Origin: Alphaproteobacteria bacterium
GTDB lineage: Bacteria > Pseudomonadota > Alphaproteobacteria > Paracaedibacterales > CAIOTO01
Reading direction: 5' to 3'
Assembly: GCA_947490395.1 (NCBI GenBank)
Contig: CANLGW010000008.1
Span: 1-35,240 of the forward strand
Length of the DNA: 35,240 bases
Below are positions 31,807-35,240 of this stretch, piece by piece. The notes below the pieces were generated by a model, which did not search any database, had not been told where the DNA came from, and saw only the letters and a list, made by a program, of their open reading frames with translations. Each line of letters begins with the position of its first letter. Position 1 is the stretch's first letter. Position numbers and translations under genes: made by a program.

Positions 31807-34597
31807 TAATGATGCGGCCAAAACCCATGAAAAAATCCTTACCTACTGGTCTATTATTGAGACGCTGAACCCACAATCAATTCCTAAAATGGCGCAATCG
31901 TCCCATGATGAAAAGATTTATAGCGTACAAAGCGTGCAAAATGAATTTCCCTGGCACGCAACACATCCACACCAGGGCATTAAGATCAGTGATAAGCAAA
32001 AATGGGTTTATACAATATATGGCGGCAGCGCATCCCTTCAACATTCAATTAATTATATCCATGACCTTTTTCCTAAAAACGATAGCAAAATTTTCAATAG
32101 TACAACTGACAGTTATTGCTTGTTTAGCCTAAATATTGATACATACGGTCGTATTATTGACGATTCCATTAACCTATCGTCTTTTGCGTGGGCGATTGGT
32201 CAGCTTGAACGACACAAAACAGACGCCTATAAAATTCTTAACCAATTTTTGGAGGCTGATGACGCAATTAAAGGCGAAATCAATACTTTATATAAAGATG
32301 TTTTTACGGAAGCCAATTTCGTGCGGAACGACGCCCGCCAATCCACCCTCGACAAACATTTAGTCCAGCCTGTTTTGGCTCACCAACTCTTTGGTTTATT
32401 AAATTTAATAAATGAACAAATGAATCGTAGTGACGTCAAAATGACGTGTGTTTTTACAATTAAAGCAACCTTGCTATCGGATGATATGAACTTTTCAGAA
32501 TCATCGGGTGTGACGAATAGTTTTTTCCTAAAAGATCTTCATGACCTTCGTAAAGCTGCCGCTGAGCATAATTTATCCAAGGGTGCCTTACAATTTCTCA
32601 CCCATGACATTCCTCACAAAACTCGCATTGATATACGAAAAACAAATGCAGCGTTTATTGATGCCTTTTCACCTCACCATTACCCTACAGGATGCTGGCC
32701 ACATTACGGCAACACTCCGCTCGTTTTTAGCCAACAATTCGCAGTTAATTCATTTTTTAAGCAACACACGAATGATGATGGTATTTTTTCCGTTAATGGC
32801 CCACCTGGTACGGGCAAAACAACGCTACTACGGGATATTATTGCCCATATTATCGTCCTGCGTGCGCATGCGCTCACCACATTTAAATCCCCTAGCGATG
32901 CCTTTAGCGCCGCACCGAACACAGTCAATGGAAAAGAATCCCCTATCCATTATATACATGACTGTCTTCATGGTTTTGAAATTGTTGTTGCGTCCAGCAA
33001 TAATGCAGCGGTTGAAAATATCACACTCGAAATCCCTGGTATTGAGGCAGTTGATCCATCGATATTAGAGAATATTGATTATTTTAAACCATGGGCAGAG
33101 CGCCTCATTCATGAAAAATCATGGGCAATGATTGCAACACGCCTTGGCAATAAAAGTAACCGCGATCAATTCATTAAAAATTTCTGGCTAGGACTTGATT
33201 CAAATGAAGATTATATTAATCTCAGCAAAGCCATTCATGACAAGCGTGATGATGGAAAGGGTTTTGAGGGATACCTTCGTGTTGAAAGCCTACTGCCGAC
33301 GGATTGGTCAAATGAATGGCTATCAGCAATTGATGATTTTAATCAAGCGTGTGCTATAGAAAATGAGCTTCGTACTGAACGACAGCGTATTTATGATGCC
33401 TATCGATTAGATGTTAAAGATGCACGGCAAATCGGTGATAAGCTGTGCAGAGAGCTAGGTTATAATCTTATTTATGTACCTACATTTTTATGCAGCGACG
33501 ATAAAATGACATTAGCACATATGACAACACAGGAATGTTCTTCGCCTTGGATGGATCCTGCGTGGCACGATGCACGTGTTAATGTATTTATAAAAGCACT
33601 TGCCTTACATAAGGCATTTATCATGGTGAATGCGCAAACAATTAGGATTAATCTTAAACATTTTATGCTTATGTTAACTGGTGATACCAGCATGAGCGCC
33701 GATGACTATAAACATTTATGGGGCACGCTTTTTCTTTTGATCCCAACAATTTCCACGACATTTGCTTCACTTCCGCGACTGTTTTCAACCTTAAAAAAAG
33801 CAAGCATCGGTTGGACACTGATCGATGAAGCAGGGCAAGCCCTTCCTCAGGCGGCTATTGGATGTCTTTGGCGATCAAAACGCGCATTGATTGTAGGTGA
33901 CCCCTTGCAGCTGGAACCTGTCATAGCATTAAACGAAACCATTCAAACTCAACTCGCACATTTTGCTGATATTCCGCCCCAATGGATTCCACGTTACCAT
34001 TCCGTACAAAATATTGCAGATCGCATGAATCGGCTTGGAACACATATTAACGGTACCTGGATCGGCGTTCCATTACGTGTTCACAGGCGCTGCGATGATA
34101 TTATTTTTCGTATTGCAAACAAGATGGCATACGATCACATGATGGTGTTTGGCACCCCCAATCGCACACCACTAGATCTTCCCGAAACGCAATGGATACA
34201 TGTTGAATCAGCACATACAGTGAATAATTGGGTACCCGAAGAAGGTATTGTTTTAGAAAATCTACTTGAACAGCTTTCTGGACTGCATGTAAATATGAGT
34301 GATGTTTTTTTAATTAGCCCTTTTATCGATGTTATTTATAATACGCGGAATCTAAAAAAACGCTTTGGCATCAAAAGCGGCACCATTCATTCAGTTCAAG
34401 GAAAAGAAAATGAAATCGTCATTTTGGTTCTTGGTGGGCGTCCGCAAAACCAGGGAACACGTTGGTGGGCAACACGCACACCAAATCTTTTAAATGTCGC
34501 AATCACCCGTGCAAAACGCCGTCTTTACGTGATCGGTAATAAGCGTCTATGGTCACAGCACCCACATGCAAAGGTACTAGCATGGGGACTTAGCTAA
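31799..34597 (+). CDS. SF1 helicase, UPF1/DNA2-like (AAA_11/AAA_12 domains)
   Basis: 932 residues. Helicase motifs in order: Walker A VNGPPGTGKTTLLRD (about 331-345), an adenine-loop partner VVASSNNAAVENI, Walker B LIDEAGQALPQ (about 673), motif III ALIVGDPLQLEPV, VPLRVHRRC, motif V TIHSVQGKENEIVIL and motif VI LLNVAITRAKRRLYVIG (about 895). This order is diagnostic for UPF1-like SF1 helicases. The first 330 residues match no family I recognise, and a long insertion of about 230 residues separates Walker A/Ia from Walker B. Related large SF1 helicases occur in phage-defence islands and in RNA or DNA repair; nothing here decides between them. AAGGA precedes the ATG, which overlaps the upstream gene by 8 nt, so translation is probably coupled. 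Confidence 0.88.
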   Translation: MPDNDAAKTHEKILTYWSIIETLNPQSIPKMAQSSHDEKIYSVQSVQNEFPWHATHPHQGIKISDKQKWVYTIYGGSASLQHSINYIHDLFPKNDSKIFNSTTDSYCLFSLNIDTYGRIIDDSINLSSFAWAIGQLERHKTDAYKILNQFLEADDAIKGEINTLYKDVFTEANFVRNDARQSTLDKHLVQPVLAHQLFGLLNLINEQMNRSDVKMTCVFTIKATLLSDDMNFSESSGVTNSFFLKDLHDLRKAAAEHNLSKGALQFLTHDIPHKTRIDIRKTNAAFIDAFSPHHYPTGCWPHYGNTPLVFSQQFAVNSFFKQHTNDDGIFSVNGPPGTGKTTLLRDIIAHIIVLRAHALTTFKSPSDAFSAAPNTVNGKESPIHYIHDCLHGFEIVVASSNNAAVENITLEIPGIEAVDPSILENIDYFKPWAERLIHEKSWAMIATRLGNKSNRDQFIKNFWLGLDSNEDYINLSKAIHDKRDDGKGFEGYLRVESLLPTDWSNEWLSAIDDFNQACAIENELRTERQRIYDAYRLDVKDARQIGDKLCRELGYNLIYVPTFLCSDDKMTLAHMTTQECSSPWMDPAWHDARVNVFIKALALHKAFIMVNAQTIRINLKHFMLMLTGDTSMSADDYKHLWGTLFLLIPTISTTFASLPRLFSTLKKASIGWTLIDEAGQALPQAAIGCLWRSKRALIVGDPLQLEPVIALNETIQTQLAHFADIPPQWIPRYHSVQNIADRMNRLGTHINGTWIGVPLRVHRRCDDIIFRIANKMAYDHMMVFGTPNRTPLDLPETQWIHVESAHTVNNWVPEEGIVLENLLEQLSGLHVNMSDVFLISPFIDVIYNTRNLKKRFGIKSGTIHSVQGKENEIVILVLGGRPQNQGTRWWATRTPNLLNVAITRAKRRLYVIGNKRLWSQHPHAKVLAWGLS

Positions 34598-34599
34598 CG

Positions 34600-34812
34600 T
34601 TATGCAATAATGTCAGGTTGCAATATACTATTTAATTTCAGAATCTGATTTTGAATTTGTTCTTTTTGCCGACTCAGTTGATAGAAACCAAAATTCACAG
34701 CCCCTTTGTTCATACGGGGAGTTACTTCTATTTTTTGCTCAACTTGAACTTTCTCATTTTGAAAGTTTTTAAGTTTCGTTTGCAACGTTTGAAAATTTCC
34801 AGTGATAGCCAT
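34600..34812 (-). CDS. Small coiled-coil protein of unknown function
   Basis: 70 residues with no recognised family. It has high Gln/Lys/Asn content and two likely helices (FQTLQTKLKNFQNEKVQVEQ and SRQKEQIQNQILKLNSIL) joined by a short loop, so a helical hairpin or coiled coil is likely. There is no signal peptide or cysteine. GGAG lies eight bases before the ATG. Its stop lies 2 nt from the helicase stop in tail-to-tail orientation, and the plus-strand terminator at 34823 falls in its 5' leader. It is probably real, but coding evidence is limited by its length. Confidence 0.55.
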   Translation of the reverse strand: MAITGNFQTLQTKLKNFQNEKVQVEQKIEVTPRMNKGAVNFGFYQLSRQKEQIQNQILKLNSILQPDIIA

Positions 34813-34822
34813 TTGAGCGTCT

Positions 34823-34859
34823 CCATCTTAGACATATATTTATAAGATGGCTTTTTTTT
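34823..34859 (+). terminator. Rho-independent terminator downstream of the helicase
   Basis: CCATCTTA (34823-34830) pairs with TAAGATGG (34843-34850) and is followed by C and eight T residues. On the plus strand it would end the helicase transcript only after it has run antisense through the small gene at 34600-34812. Confidence 0.75.
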
Positions 34860-35049
34860 AAAAAAAATCAAGTGGAAAAGTAAATAAAAGGTTAACAAAA
34901 TCATCTTTTTTTACAGAAACCTTGATTTAAGTCAAATCACATCCATAAGTATTTATATATTTAGACTGCTTTAACCCTCTTTAGTTTCTCTCATTTCATA
35001 TGCACTACCATACACCTGTCATTGACCACCATTTAAAAAATTCCCCGCC

Positions 35050-35078
35050 TTCACTAAATCTGATATAGTCAATATATA
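35050..35078 (+). promoter_or_regulatory. Possible promoter of the Rpn-family gene
   Basis: TTCACT (35050-35055), a 17-nt spacer and TATATA (35073-35078) form a weak sigma-70-like match just before the start at 35097. The surrounding 34860-35096 stretch is AT-rich and holds nothing else I can name. Confidence 0.3.
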
Positions 35079-35096
35079 GAATCCATAACACCATAT

Positions 35097-35240
35097 ATGC
35101 GACAACTAATGAACCTTAAAGCCAGTCCGTTTCTTGACCCCAAATCCGATCTTGTTTTTAAGAAGATTTTTGGTGAACATAAAAATCTTGTCAAAAGCCT
35201 GTTGAATAGCTTACTCCCGCTTGCTGATGATGCGTTGATT
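35097..35240 (+). CDS. Rpn-family PD-(D/E)XK nuclease/transposase, 5' part only
   Basis: 48 codons up to the window edge. The start of the product, LDPKSDLVFKKIFGEHKNLV followed by LLNSLLPL, is the highly typical N-terminus of the Rpn (recombination-promoting nuclease) / PD-(D/E)XK transposase family (PF12784). The aspartate of DLVFKKIFG belongs to the conserved N-terminal block. These proteins occur in many copies in symbiont and gut-bacterial genomes and cut DNA to promote recombination. An in-frame ATG at 35109 (MNLKASPFL) is the alternative start. Whether the gene is intact cannot be seen. Confidence 0.85.
   Translation, partial: MRQLMNLKASPFLDPKSDLVFKKIFGEHKNLVKSLLNSLLPLADDALI

Noticed and set aside
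34922-34935. TTGATTTAAGTCAA as an FNR/Anr box
   Set aside because: One mismatch to TTGAT-N4-ATCAA, far from either flanking gene, and single matches of this kind are expected by chance in AT-rich sequence.
1-35240. CRISPR arrays, rRNA genes and complete insertion sequences
   Set aside because: No regularly spaced direct repeats, no rRNA sequence and no intact transposase were seen in the window.

Overview
The window looks like a chromosomal segment of an AT-rich, host-associated alphaproteobacterium. The gene pairs and families (uvrC-pgsA, tig-clpP-clpX, an NDUFAF5-like protein, ComEC without a metallo-beta-lactamase domain, a small NrdA lacking an ATP cone) fit Alphaproteobacteria. Low GC, scattered cell-wall genes, dispersed palindromic repeats and a secreted protein with a ubiquitin-interacting motif suggest an intracellular lineage such as Holosporales. 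That placement is inference: there is no rRNA here and no database was searched.

Layout. 1-2183 is an accessory patch: a terminator from a gene off the left edge, an OLD-type ATPase/TOPRIM nuclease, and a frameshifted Tn3-type resolvase tail lying against the pgsA stop codon. 2187-4639 holds uvrC-pgsA (minus strand). 4822-6144 encodes a secreted protein with a UIM-like motif, followed by a palindromic repeat and a small secreted protein. 6969-8945 has convergent murD and rdgB sharing a bidirectional terminator. 9068-15893 is a plus-strand run: mutL, a NAGPA-type glycosidase, ftsW and two glycosyltransferases. A 37-codon secreted-peptide gene lies on the minus strand at 15953-16066. 16250-19893 has tRNA-Leu(UAG), then tig-clpP-clpX.

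20013-23461 is a cobalamin-riboswitch-controlled class I ribonucleotide reductase operon, nrdAB. A repeat element lies inside its leader, and a larger element with related ends lies directly after it. comEC follows on the minus strand, then a divergent RND efflux operon (membrane fusion protein plus permease) with a near-consensus promoter. 30853-34597 has an NDUFAF5-like protein whose SAM-binding motif I looks lost, overlapping a UPF1-like SF1 helicase gene. A small coiled-coil gene and the start of an Rpn-family PD-(D/E)XK gene end the window.

The most interesting items are the UIM-bearing secreted protein (a candidate effector acting on host ubiquitin), the nrdAB leader with alternative pairings around the ribosome binding site and an inserted repeat, the degenerate methyltransferase coupled to a large helicase, and the resolvase remnant next to the OLD nuclease.
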